Shown here: positions 52,368 through 60,881 of the stretch, piece after piece | How positions within the stretch are numbered: the stretch's first letter is position 1 | Layout: each line of letters starts with the position of its first letter | NCBI GenBank assembly: GCA_964500805.1 | Contig: CAZCQH010000019.1 | Coordinates: 1 to 64,000 of the forward strand | From: Ga0077555 sp964500805 | Lineage (GTDB): Bacteria; Pseudomonadota; Alphaproteobacteria; Rhizobiales; Hyphomicrobiaceae | DNA: 64,000 nucleotides | Reading direction: 5' to 3' | The notes under the pieces: generated by a model | What the model was told of the DNA's origin: nothing | The model's input: only the letters and a program-made list of their open reading frames with translations | Database searches by the model: none | Program-made: the position numbers and the translations under genes

Positions 52368-53423
52368 TCAAGATCCGGGATAGCGAATGACAGGAGCAAG
52401 TCCGCTTGCGCCGGGACTCAAGATGCGCGGCAGCGCACTTGTCGCGTCGGCAAAACTGATTTCTTCGCTGACGAGGGCGTCGAGCCTCACATCATCAAGC
52501 AAGCGCAGCGCCGCTTGCATTCGCCGCCGGTAGTTCCAGCGCGGGCGATGCGTGGCCGAGACGTGTCCCACCTGCGATGAGATCAGCTTGAGCCGCTGGC
52601 TGTGAAATGATCCTCCGAGCTTCACGGCAACTTCCTTGCTGCCATACCAGGAGAGCTCGACGATGCTTGCCTCGAAGGCCGCCGCAGCTATGGCGGTATC
52701 GAGTCCGGCTGCCGATACGCTCGTGTGGAATACGACGTCTGCAGCAAGGCCGGTCACAGCGGAAACCGAAGCTGGATCCATGCCGGCCGTGGGCGCGGCA
52801 AGGAATCTCGCACCGAAGCTTTCGACGATCTCCCGCCGTTCCTCGGCGACATCGATCACTGTCACCTCGGCACCCGGCAACTGCGCCGACAGGAATGCAA
52901 TCAGGAGCCCGACCACGCCGGCGCCGACCACGACGACCCGGTCCGCCGGCGCCGCCGCGGAATCCCACACGGCATTGAGTGCCGTTTCCATATTGGCTGC
53001 GAGCGTCGCGCGGCGCGGTGGCACCTGATCGGGGATCGGCGTCAGCATGGCAATGGGCGCCAGGAACACGTCCTGGTGGGGGTGCAGGCAGAACACAGTT
53101 TTTCCCGCAAGCTCTTTCGGCCCGCGTTCGACGACACCGACAGCGCAGTAGCCATACTTGACGGGAAACGGGAACTTGCCCTCTTGCAGCGGCGCCGTCA
53201 TGCGCTCCCATTCGCTCTTGCCGACGGCGCCCGAGAACACCAGGCGTTCGGTACCCCGGCTCACCCCACTGTAGAGTGTCCGGATCAGCGCCTGGTCTGG
53301 AGAAGGTGGCGAAATAGAGGCAGTTCGCAATTCGATCTTCCCAGCAGCCGCGTACCAGAGGGCCCGGCTCACGAGCTTGCTGCCGGCGGATCGGCGCGGA
53401 GGCGGACTGATTGGATCGTTCAT
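52368..53423 (-). CDS. Zinc-binding-type (MDR) dehydrogenase
   Basis: A 351-residue medium-chain dehydrogenase. There is a GroES-like N-terminal half (SGVSRGTERLVFSG, VKYGYCAVGVVERGP, CLHPHQDVFLAP) and a nucleotide-binding half with VVVVGAGVVGLLIAFL and TVIDVAEERREIVESFG. The catalytic cysteine region of classical zinc alcohol dehydrogenases is changed. It resembles enzymes in gene clusters with pterin or lipid-related partners; the substrate is unknown. ATG 53423 is chosen because it matches domain start; it precedes the CDP-alcohol transferase gene and is divergent from opgH. Confidence 0.8.
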   Translation of the reverse strand: MNDPISPPPRRSAGSKLVSRALWYAAAGKIELRTASISPPSPDQALIRTLYSGVSRGTERLVFSGAVGKSEWERMTAPLQEGKFPFPVKYGYCAVGVVERGPKELAGKTVFCLHPHQDVFLAPIAMLTPIPDQVPPRRATLAANMETALNAVWDSAAAPADRVVVVGAGVVGLLIAFLSAQLPGAEVTVIDVAEERREIVESFGARFLAAPTAGMDPASVSAVTGLAADVVFHTSVSAAGLDTAIAAAAFEASIVELSWYGSKEVAVKLGGSFHSQRLKLISSQVGHVSATHRPRWNYRRRMQAALRLLDDVRLDALVSEEISFADATSALPRILSPGASGLAPVIRYPGS

Positions 53424-53527
53424 CGCTCGTTCAGGCGTTCTGTGATGTCTGGCTGGGCTTCCGTCCAGCCAATCCATGGACCAGGACCCCTAATTCAACA
53501 ACACAAACCGGACGAGTGTTGCGCTTC

Positions 53528-55351
53528 ATGACCGACCGCGCCGATACTGCACGGCCCTTTGCCACAGACACCCCACGGATCGTGACAGCCCCTTCGTCCC
53601 TCTTCAACAGACTTAGCGTACCGACGGGGCTGCAGGCAAACGCCGAGCTGGCGCGCCGGCGCAAGATCATGTTGGCCCTCAACGTGGTGACCTGGTTGGC
53701 GATGATGTGGGTCGCTGCGCGCATCCTCGGAGCCGGCGGCTGGACACTGCTCGACCTGATGCTTTTTGTCTGCTTTGGGATCGGCACGCCGTGGACAGTT
53801 GTCGGATTCTGGAATGCCCTGATCGGCCTCTGGCTTCTCCACTTTCACCGCGACCCCATGACCGAAGTGGCGCCCTATGCGGCAGCCGGGGACGAGCCGA
53901 CGCCGATCCGCATCAAGACTGCCGTCTTCATGACGGTGCGCAACGAGGACCCTTCGCGCGCCATCCTGCGCATGAAAACCATCAAGGCGAGCGTCGAGCA
54001 AACCGGCGAAGGTGGCGCATTCAGCTATTTCATACTCTCGGACACCAACGATCCGGCCGTCGCCATGGCAGAGGAGCAAGCAGTCGCCCTCTGGAAGGCC
54101 GCCGACAAGGACGGCGACCGCATCACCTACCGCCGCCGCACAGAGAACACCGGCTTCAAGGCCGGCAACGTGCGCGATTTCTGCGAGCGGTGGGGACGTG
54201 ATTTCGAGCTCATGCTGCCGCTCGATGCCGACAGCCTGATGTCGGGCGACACCATTGTGAAGATGGTGCGCATGATGCAGGCGCATCCGAAGCTCGGCAT
54301 TCTGCAGTCGCTGGTCGTCGGCATGCCGTCGTCGTCGGCGTTCGCGCGCATCTTCCAGTTCGGCATGCGCCACGGGATGCGCTCCTACACCATGGGCCAG
54401 GCCTGGTGGGTCGGCGATTGCGGTCCGTTCTGGGGTCATAACGCGGTGGTGCGCATCAAGCCGTTCGTCGCCGGCTGCGAGCTGCCGATGTTGCCGGGCA
54501 AACCCCCGCTCGGCGGCCACGTGCTCTCGCACGATCAGGTCGAGGCCACATTGATGCGCCGCACGGGCTACGAGGTGCGCGTGCTTCCCGTCGAAATGGG
54601 GTCGTGGGAGGAAAACCCGCCAACGATGCTCGACTTCGCCAAGCGCGATGTGCGCTGGTGCCAGGGCAATATGCAGTACATCAAGCTGCTCGATCTGCCG
54701 GGTCTCTATCCCATGAGCCGTTTTCAGCTCGTCTGGGCGATTCTGATGTTCCTCGGCATTCCGGCTTGGACGCTGATGATCGCGGCGCTGCCGTTGGTTG
54801 GCTGGCAATCGCAGGGGATTACCGGATTTCCGGTTGGCCTCGCGATCGGTCTCTACATTGTGTTCTTCACCATGTACCTGATGCCGAAGATCGCGGGTCT
54901 CATCGACGCCGTGCTGACCAAAGGCGGCGTGGCAAGCTTTGGCGGTCCTGTCCGCTTCGCGTTCTCGGCGGTACTGGAGCTTGTCTTCTCCTTCTTGCAG
55001 GGCGCCGTCTCGACCATTCGCACGACGATCTTCATGATCGGATTGATGTTCGGAAAATCGGTCGTGTGGGGCGGCCAGTCTCGCGACGCCTATGGCATCT
55101 CGTGGCGGACGGCGGCCGAGAACCTTTGGCCGCAGACACTGTTCGGCGTTGTGGTGTGCGGCATGATGTGGCTGATCGAGCCGGCGTTGTTCTGGTGGAG
55201 CTTGCCGCTGACGCTTGGCTACCTCATCGCCATTCCCTTCGCCGTGGTCACAGCCTCGCCGGCCCTCGGCCGCGCGTTCCAGAAACTCGGCATCGCCGGT
55301 ATTCCCGAGGATTTCCGCACGCCCGACGAAGTGAAGCGAGTGCAGGGATGA
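53528..55351 (+). CDS. opgH: Glucan biosynthesis glucosyltransferase H
   Basis: A 607-residue inner-membrane GT2 glucosyltransferase (MdoH/OpgH) that polymerises and exports the beta-glucan backbone of osmoregulated periplasmic glucans. The catalytic motifs are visible: TVRNEDPSRAI, LDADS (DxD), SHDQVEATLMRR (TED-type) and RDVRWCQGN (R-x-x-R-W), with paired N-terminal helices and a C-terminal group of membrane helices. I use ATG 53528 (MTDRADTARPF). The usual partner opgG is not adjacent in the window. Divergent from the MDR dehydrogenase. Confidence 0.93.
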   Translation: MTDRADTARPFATDTPRIVTAPSSLFNRLSVPTGLQANAELARRRKIMLALNVVTWLAMMWVAARILGAGGWTLLDLMLFVCFGIGTPWTVVGFWNALIGLWLLHFHRDPMTEVAPYAAAGDEPTPIRIKTAVFMTVRNEDPSRAILRMKTIKASVEQTGEGGAFSYFILSDTNDPAVAMAEEQAVALWKAADKDGDRITYRRRTENTGFKAGNVRDFCERWGRDFELMLPLDADSLMSGDTIVKMVRMMQAHPKLGILQSLVVGMPSSSAFARIFQFGMRHGMRSYTMGQAWWVGDCGPFWGHNAVVRIKPFVAGCELPMLPGKPPLGGHVLSHDQVEATLMRRTGYEVRVLPVEMGSWEENPPTMLDFAKRDVRWCQGNMQYIKLLDLPGLYPMSRFQLVWAILMFLGIPAWTLMIAALPLVGWQSQGITGFPVGLAIGLYIVFFTMYLMPKIAGLIDAVLTKGGVASFGGPVRFAFSAVLELVFSFLQGAVSTIRTTIFMIGLMFGKSVVWGGQSRDAYGISWRTAAENLWPQTLFGVVVCGMMWLIEPALFWWSLPLTLGYLIAIPFAVVTASPALGRAFQKLGIAGIPEDFRTPDEVKRVQG

Positions 55352-55444
55352 GGAGGCTCCGCCTATGCGGGCCGGATTTTTGGATCGACAAGCAACATGT
55401 TTCTGTTATGTTCTTAGTATGCCAATCACGTCGACAGCGCAGTT

Positions 55445-55654
55445 TTGGAAATCCTGAAGCGCATCCAAGCTGATGTGTCAGATGTGAAGGTTCGCCTCAC
55501 CTCGGTTGAGGAACGCCTCACCTCGGTCGAAAAAATCGTCCGGCGCAGCCGGCGCGATTATGCGGGCATGCTGGTGATGATGCACGCAACGGCCGGCGAA
55601 TTCGATGAGCGCGTGAGCGAACTGGAAAGCAGGATGGACCGGTCCGATCGATGA
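55445..55654 (+). CDS. Small coiled-coil hypothetical protein
   Basis: A 69-residue, highly charged protein with heptad character (KRIQADVSDVKVRLTSVEERLTSVEKIVRR, SVEERL/SVEKIV near-repeat, and FDERVSELESRMD). It resembles short coiled-coil proteins common in Alphaproteobacteria, often next to toxin-like genes, but no partner is visible. The only start in this frame is TTG at 55445, and no ribosome site is clear. Just upstream, an ATG in another frame (MPITSTAQ) would fuse to it by a one-base change, so the gene may be frameshifted at its start. Confidence 0.45.
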   Translation: MEILKRIQADVSDVKVRLTSVEERLTSVEKIVRRSRRDYAGMLVMMHATAGEFDERVSELESRMDRSDR

Positions 55655-55781
55655 AGAGGGACTGCCGTTGCATGGGTGGTCTGCCGATGTCATTGGCGAG
55701 CTCGCCTCGCATTGACGGCTGTCCTCTTGAGCTGACAAGCTCTCTGCTCGCGCCGTGAACTTGTCTGCCAGGAGATTGCCA

Positions 55782-56975
55782 ATGAACGATGTGGCTCCCA
55801 CTTCCGCCTCTGCGTCGTCGCCGGCCACATCGCCGAGCCGGGCCGAGCATCAGGCGCGCATGGCCGACTATCTGAAGGCCGGAGAGGCCCGCGCTCGGGC
55901 GATCGGCAACAAGGGACCCGTTCGGTTCGACGCCAGCGGCAAGCTGCACCCCGAGATTATCGCCGCGTACTGGCGGCACGGATTCTACATCTTCGAGGGC
56001 CTCGTCTCCGCAAGCGAGGTCGTGGAGCTTCGCGCCGACGCGATGAATATGCTGGAGCGCGCGCCTTCTGCTCCCGGGTCCAAAGTCGACACGAAGGGCC
56101 GTCCCGCACTCGGCCGAGACTACGCGCGCGAGCCCTACACCTTCATCCGTCCGCTCTCCGATCCCTGGGGCGGCACCGACAAGCTCAATGGCCGGCACCC
56201 GACCAAGATGGCCGAAGCGAAGGCGGACGCAGACGCGCCCGAGCACGTCGTCTTCCTCATGTACGGCATGTGCATGGCCATGCCCGCTGGGCTTCGCGTT
56301 TACGGACATCCCCATCTGCTCGCAATTGCCGAGGCGATCAACGGCACGGACTTCGTCCCCTACAACGACGCGATCTTCGTCAAGCAGCCGGGCGTCGGCG
56401 GCTCCGTCGCATGGCATCAGGACGGCGTCACCCATTGGGGCAAGCCCGATTGGGACGAGGGGAGCCACGGTTTCAACTTCCAGGTCCAGCTCTATCCGAC
56501 CACGGCCGCCAACTGTCTCTGGGTGGTTCCCGGCACGCACAAGAGGGGCAAGATCGACATCAAGAAAGTGGTAGCCGAGAATGGCGGCGACGACCGCCTG
56601 CCCGATGCAGTTCCGCTGATCTGTGGTCCTGGCGACGTAACGATCGTCAATCGTCAGTGCCTCCACGGCTCGTTCGCCAACTCCTCACCTGACATTCGGA
56701 TTTCTCTGACCTTCGGTTTTCACCGCCGCCGCTCGGTGCTCGGCCAGAAGCCGGCGCTCGGCATGTCCGACCAGAGCGCGGTCTACGATGAGCAGCGCAT
56801 TTTCGACCGATCGGCCGTCATTCAGGTCGCCATCGACGCGCGGCATCAGAAGAATCCGGCTGAGAATCCGTTCCACTATCGACCTTTCGCAGGGCGCGAG
56901 AACGAGTTCCGCTTCAATGACGCGACCTGTGCGCGTGTGATCAAGGACTACAACACCAAGGATCTCGCGATCTGA
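55782..56975 (+). CDS. Phytanoyl-CoA dioxygenase (PhyH) family protein
   Basis: A 397-residue Fe(II)/2-oxoglutarate-dependent oxygenase. The facial triad is visible as H-x-D in AWHQDGVTHWG and the distal His in RQCLHGSFANSSPDIRISL, with the Arg that binds 2-oxoglutarate following. The size exceeds the usual ~280-300 residues because of a variable N-terminus and a C-terminal extension (HYRPFAGRENEFRFNDATCARVI). It hydroxylates a small molecule of unknown identity. ATG 55782 has an AGGAGA ribosome site. Single gene, convergent with the ELM1-family gene. Confidence 0.86.
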   Translation: MNDVAPTSASASSPATSPSRAEHQARMADYLKAGEARARAIGNKGPVRFDASGKLHPEIIAAYWRHGFYIFEGLVSASEVVELRADAMNMLERAPSAPGSKVDTKGRPALGRDYAREPYTFIRPLSDPWGGTDKLNGRHPTKMAEAKADADAPEHVVFLMYGMCMAMPAGLRVYGHPHLLAIAEAINGTDFVPYNDAIFVKQPGVGGSVAWHQDGVTHWGKPDWDEGSHGFNFQVQLYPTTAANCLWVVPGTHKRGKIDIKKVVAENGGDDRLPDAVPLICGPGDVTIVNRQCLHGSFANSSPDIRISLTFGFHRRRSVLGQKPALGMSDQSAVYDEQRIFDRSAVIQVAIDARHQKNPAENPFHYRPFAGRENEFRFNDATCARVIKDYNTKDLAI

Positions 56976-57100
56976 TCACTTTGGGTGCCGTGCTTCTGGC
57001 ACGACACGCTGCCTCAGCAGCCGTTGTGAATGCTCGCATGTGCGGCAGTTGGTTCGAGGAGTGGCGGGCAAACGAGACGCCGGCCCCCGATCGCTGCTCG

Positions 57101-58132
57101 TCATTCGAAGAGCTTCGGCAGCCGCTCCCTCAATTGGTCAGCGAGCCGGTCGAGGTGGTTTTCCTTCAACGGCTTCACCGATCGCAGGGCTTCGCCAAAC
57201 GTCGACGGCGTGAGCTCGGCAAGGCCGATGAAGCGGCACCAGCCCTCGCGCTCCATGAAGGACCGATACTCGCGCTCTTCGTCCTTGAAGCCATGTTGTG
57301 CCGGTGAAACCCCGATCACCGGTAGTCGCGCGCAAACCGCCTCCGAGATCATCGTACTCGAGTCCTCGGTGCACAGGATCGCCTCGACCTGTGCAAAGAG
57401 GCGCGGCAGCGTACCGGCGCCGGCTGTGCGGAAGTCGATGAATTCCGCGATGGGGCTATCGGCGCGGCTGGCCAGCTTGGCAATGTGGTCGGCGACGATG
57501 TCTGGGCTGCGCCGCGACGTCGATACGATCCAGCGTGTGCCCGTCTCGCAATAGCTTGCATTGATGAACTCGATCAACCGAGCCCACTCGTCGGCGCGGT
57601 AGGTGAAGAAGCCCGAATTGCCGCCGATCAGCAGGCCCGCGGTGACTGGCAAACGACCGCTGGTTCGGATCGACTTGGTCGCAGGCGACAGTGTATCCGG
57701 ATCGATGCCGCTCGGCTTCAGCGCGACCAGATGGCGAGGGCGTGCCGCATGCCGGGCATATGACGAGATGACGAGCGACATCGCCTCCGGCGGCACTCGC
57801 CGCAATGTGCCGCAAAAAATATTTGCCGTTGCCGTCAGGCGCGCGGCGGCGACATTGGCCGCCAAGGTGTCGCCGCCCGCCGAAATAACTACATCGTATT
57901 GCGTGCCGCGCTCCAGATTCACGCCATACCCGACTTTCAGCACGAGGGAGGGTGAAACGCGCCCCGCGAGCATCCAGGCCAGCACACGCCCCGGCACCGC
58001 GCGTCGCCGCGCGATCTCGCGCTTCTCCACGGCGACGGGACGCCGGCGCTTGATGGCAGCGGCGACACCCTCGGCGAGGTGGTAGTGCCCTGGCCGGCCG
58101 TCGGAGAGGATGAGAATGCGAAGTGGGCGCAT
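57101..58132 (-). CDS. ELM1/GtrOC1-like nucleoside-diphosphate-sugar epimerase-type protein
   Basis: A 343-residue protein of the mitochondrial-fission-ELM1-like family, widespread in Alphaproteobacteria and structurally related to GT-B glycosyltransferases. It has LILSDGRPGHYHLAEGVAAAIKRR at the start, VISAGGDTLAANVAAARL, GLLIGGNSGFF and CTEDSSTMISEAVCARLPVIGV near the end (the donor-binding region of such enzymes). A role in cell-envelope glycan synthesis is likely but not proven. ATG 58132 is chosen; upstream codons in frame are unconserved and arginine-rich. Divergent from the SDR gene. Confidence 0.75.
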   Translation of the reverse strand: MRPLRILILSDGRPGHYHLAEGVAAAIKRRRPVAVEKREIARRRAVPGRVLAWMLAGRVSPSLVLKVGYGVNLERGTQYDVVISAGGDTLAANVAAARLTATANIFCGTLRRVPPEAMSLVISSYARHAARPRHLVALKPSGIDPDTLSPATKSIRTSGRLPVTAGLLIGGNSGFFTYRADEWARLIEFINASYCETGTRWIVSTSRRSPDIVADHIAKLASRADSPIAEFIDFRTAGAGTLPRLFAQVEAILCTEDSSTMISEAVCARLPVIGVSPAQHGFKDEEREYRSFMEREGWCRFIGLAELTPSTFGEALRSVKPLKENHLDRLADQLRERLPKLFE

Positions 58133-58366
58133 GGAGGCTTCTGGTTGAATGCCCTGCCGCGATACGCGTCGCCTTGGCGGCTGGCAACGGACGGGGAGTC
58201 GCGCCCGCCAGTTCTCGGGCCGAACGATCCGGCGGCGTGTCTTCCCTGCGCGAATCGCATGTTCACGCCGCGTCGTTGGTTTGCAATACTTTACGTCGTG
58301 CCCGATGACACCATCGCGCCGGTTTGAGCTCTTGACCTCAGTCAATCAACCAGTTTGGAGGAAATC

Positions 58367-59107
58367 ATGCGCCTCAAGGACAAAGTTGCCATTGTCACCG
58401 GTGCGGCTTCAGGTATGGGCGCCTCGACGGCGCGCATATTCGCGCGGGAGGGCGCCAAAGTCGTTCTGACCGATCTCAACGACAAGGACGGCGCAGCCAT
58501 CGCCAAGGAGATCGGGGCGAACGCCGTGTTCGTGAAGCATGATGTCACGAGTGAAGGCGACTGGAAGACAGTCGCGGAGACGGCCCTCGGCAAATTCGGC
58601 AAGATCGACGTGCTGATCAACAACGCCGGCGTATCGGGCAGCGACCCGGATCTACTCAGCATGTCGACGTGGGACCAGCAGATGAACGTCAACGCGAAAG
58701 GCGTGTTCCTCGGGCTCAGGACCGTCATTCCGATCATGCAGAAGGGCGGCGGGGGGTCGATCGTCAACATCTCGTCGATCTCGGGCGTTGCCGGTCAGGC
58801 GTTCGTGCACATGGGCTATAACGCTGCAAAGGGTGCGGTTCGCACGATGACCAAGGCAATCGCCGTCCAGTTCGCCAGGGACGGCATCCGCTGCAATTCG
58901 GTGCACCCTGGCCTGATGCCGGCGATGAAGACATCACGTATGAGCGCCGACCCGGAGGTACGCGCCCGTATGCTGAAGGCGGTGCCGATGCGGCGGGAGG
59001 GTCGCGTCGAGGAAGTGGCCCACGCAAACCTGTTCCTCGCCTCGGACGAAGCCTCCTACATCACGGGGCTGGAAATGATCGTCGACGGCGGCTTCCTGGC
59101 CCAGTAA
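58367..59107 (+). CDS. Short-chain dehydrogenase/reductase
   Basis: A 246-residue classical SDR. The TGAASGMGAS cofactor loop, NNAG motif, catalytic Ser (SISSISG), and YNAAK (Tyr-x3-Lys) are all in order, and it ends with the usual VDGGFLAQ. An Asp after strand 2 (VVLTDLND) favours NAD over NADP. It oxidises an alcohol or 3-hydroxyacyl group; the substrate is unknown. ATG 58367 has a strong GGAGGAA ribosome site. An acyl-CoA dehydrogenase follows after a hairpin. Confidence 0.9.
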   Translation: MRLKDKVAIVTGAASGMGASTARIFAREGAKVVLTDLNDKDGAAIAKEIGANAVFVKHDVTSEGDWKTVAETALGKFGKIDVLINNAGVSGSDPDLLSMSTWDQQMNVNAKGVFLGLRTVIPIMQKGGGGSIVNISSISGVAGQAFVHMGYNAAKGAVRTMTKAIAVQFARDGIRCNSVHPGLMPAMKTSRMSADPEVRARMLKAVPMRREGRVEEVAHANLFLASDEASYITGLEMIVDGGFLAQ

Positions 59108-59221
59108 ATCGTGCGGGATGGCCGCACGAAAACGTGAGGCTTGCGTCCAGAATGGGCAGGCAGTGCCATTTTGCCTGCCAACAAGCGCGCCCGACGGAGT
59201 CGGCATCTTTGCAATTCTGCA

Positions 59222-59247
59222 ACGGGCGCCTTGCCAGAGGCGCCCGT
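59222..59247. terminator. Hairpin between the SDR and acyl-CoA dehydrogenase genes
   Basis: A 9-bp perfect GC-rich stem, ACGGGCGCC / GGCGCCCGT, with an 8-base loop lies midway between the two plus-strand genes. Without a T-run it is a weak terminator or attenuator rather than a strong one. Confidence 0.42.
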
Positions 59248-59294
59248 ACCGGCTTGATAGGCCATCGACATCCGACCACCTGCAGGACAGATCT

Positions 59295-60500
59295 ATGCAA
59301 GACCGCGCCTCTGGCTCGACATCCGCCCGCTTTGACTGGGCAGACGCCTTCCGTCTCGAGGATCAGCTGACCGACGAGGAGCGCGCCATCCGCGATACCG
59401 CGCATGAGTATTGCCAGTCGAAGCTGCTGCCGCGTGTCAAGGAAAGCTACCTTGAGGAAAAGACCGACCGGGCGATCTTCCGGGAAATGGGCGAGCTGGG
59501 CCTGCTCGGCGTGACGATTCCCGAGAAGTACGGCTGCGCAGGCGCGAACTACGTCTCTTATGGCCTCGTCGCGCGGGAGGTCGAGCGCGTCGATTCCGGC
59601 TTCCGGTCGATGAACTCCGTGCAGTCCTCGCTGGTCATGTACCCCATCTATGCCTACGGCACCGAGGAGCAGCGCATGAAGTACCTGCCGAAGCTCGCCT
59701 CGGGCGAGTGGGTCGGCTGCTTCGGATTGACGGAGCCCGATGCGGGGTCCGACCCCGCGGGCATGAAAACCCGCGCCGAGAAGGTCGCCGACGGCTACCG
59801 CCTCACCGGCTCCAAGATGTGGATCTCGAATTCGCCCATCGCCGACGTGTTCGTCGTGTGGGCCAAATCTGAGGCACACGGCGGCGGCATCTGCGGGTTC
59901 ATCCTCGAGAAGGGAATGAAGGGCCTGTCGGCGCCGAAGATCAGCGGCAAGCTGTCGCTGCGTGCCTCGATCACCGGCGAGGTCGTGATGGACGGCGTCG
60001 TCGTGCCCGAAAGCGCGCTTCTGCCCAACGTGCAGGGCCTCAAAGGTCCATTCGGTTGCCTCAACCGCGCGCGCTACGGCATCGCCTGGGGCGTCATGGG
60101 CGCGGCCGAGGACTGCTTCCATCGCGCGCGGCAGTACACGCTCGATCGCAAGCAGTTCAACCGGCCGTTGGCCGCGACACAGCTCGTCCAGAAGAAGCTT
60201 GCGGACATGCAGACCGAAATTGCGCTGGGCTTGCAAAGCGCACTGCGCGTCGGCCGGCTCTTCGACGAGGGCAGGATGGCGCCTGAGATGATCTCCATCG
60301 TGAAGCGCAACAACTGTGGCAAGGCGTTGGATATCGCTCGCATCGCCCGTGACATGCACGGCGGCAATGGCATCCAGATCGAGTATCACGTCATGCGCCA
60401 CGCCGCGAATCTGGAGACCGTGAACACCTACGAGGGCACGCACGATGTGCACGCGCTCATTCTCGGCCGCGCCATCACCGGCATCCAGGCGTTCTTCTGA
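59295..60500 (+). CDS. Glutaryl-CoA dehydrogenase-like acyl-CoA dehydrogenase
   Basis: A 401-residue FAD acyl-CoA dehydrogenase closest to glutaryl-CoA dehydrogenase, which converts glutaryl-CoA to crotonyl-CoA and CO2 in lysine and tryptophan catabolism. Features include REMGELGLLGVTIPEKYGCAGANYVSYGL, SVQSSLVMYPIYAYGTEEQRMKYLPKLASGEWVGCFGLTEPDAGSDP, and the catalytic Glu in NTYEGTHDVHALILGRAITGIQAF. The start is ATG 59295 with AGGA upstream; the longer frame to 59118 is unconserved. Confidence 0.9.
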   Translation: MQDRASGSTSARFDWADAFRLEDQLTDEERAIRDTAHEYCQSKLLPRVKESYLEEKTDRAIFREMGELGLLGVTIPEKYGCAGANYVSYGLVAREVERVDSGFRSMNSVQSSLVMYPIYAYGTEEQRMKYLPKLASGEWVGCFGLTEPDAGSDPAGMKTRAEKVADGYRLTGSKMWISNSPIADVFVVWAKSEAHGGGICGFILEKGMKGLSAPKISGKLSLRASITGEVVMDGVVVPESALLPNVQGLKGPFGCLNRARYGIAWGVMGAAEDCFHRARQYTLDRKQFNRPLAATQLVQKKLADMQTEIALGLQSALRVGRLFDEGRMAPEMISIVKRNNCGKALDIARIARDMHGGNGIQIEYHVMRHAANLETVNTYEGTHDVHALILGRAITGIQAFF

Positions 60501-60541
60501 GGCCCATTCCGGGCTGATCGCCCAGCCCGTCCGACCTGCGG

Positions 60542-60557
60542 TGTTTCACGTGATAAG
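60542..60557. promoter_or_regulatory. Degenerate parS-like (ParB-binding) site
   Basis: TGTTTCACGTGATAAG matches the conserved parS palindrome TGTTNCACGTGAAACA at 13 of 16 positions: the left half-site is perfect and the right half-site is degraded. Confidence 0.45.
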
Positions 60558-60577
60558 TGGCGCGCGCCCCGCAAAAA

Positions 60578-60593
60578 TGTTTCACGTGAATCA
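60578..60593. promoter_or_regulatory. parS-like (ParB-binding) site
   Basis: TGTTTCACGTGAATCA matches TGTTNCACGTGAAACA at 15 of 16 positions. Its centre lies 36 bases from that of the neighbouring degenerate site. The ParB box is one of the most conserved bacterial DNA motifs, and paired sites in noncoding DNA are typical of real parS clusters. Confidence 0.68.
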
Positions 60594-60881
60594 AAGATAA
60601 AATTGTATCTAATAATGTTAACGCGCGAATCCGGCGTCAGCCGGGCATTGCGCTCGTTCACCGGCTGTGTCCGCGTCTGAAGTCCGCTGGCTCAGCCCTT
60701 CGCGCGTCGCGCTCGCAGGCGACCCACAGAGCGCGGGCACGCGAGGGGCCATGTCTCCCAGCGGTCCCAACGCGAAACGCATCCACGGTGCCTCTCCGTG
60801 CTGTGGTGAGGCCCTCCGAGGTGCATCCTCGAACATTTCAGTTGCCCGGCGAGGGAGCCGCTTCCGCGCCTGTTTGGTCTC

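Larger units (their letters stand above)
60501..60881. other. Intergenic region carrying two parS-like sites
   Basis: About 380 bases without a recognisable gene between convergent genes. The left 100 bases contain two parS-like 16-mers in an AT-richer context; the right part has only arginine- and serine-rich shadow frames. Confidence 0.5.
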
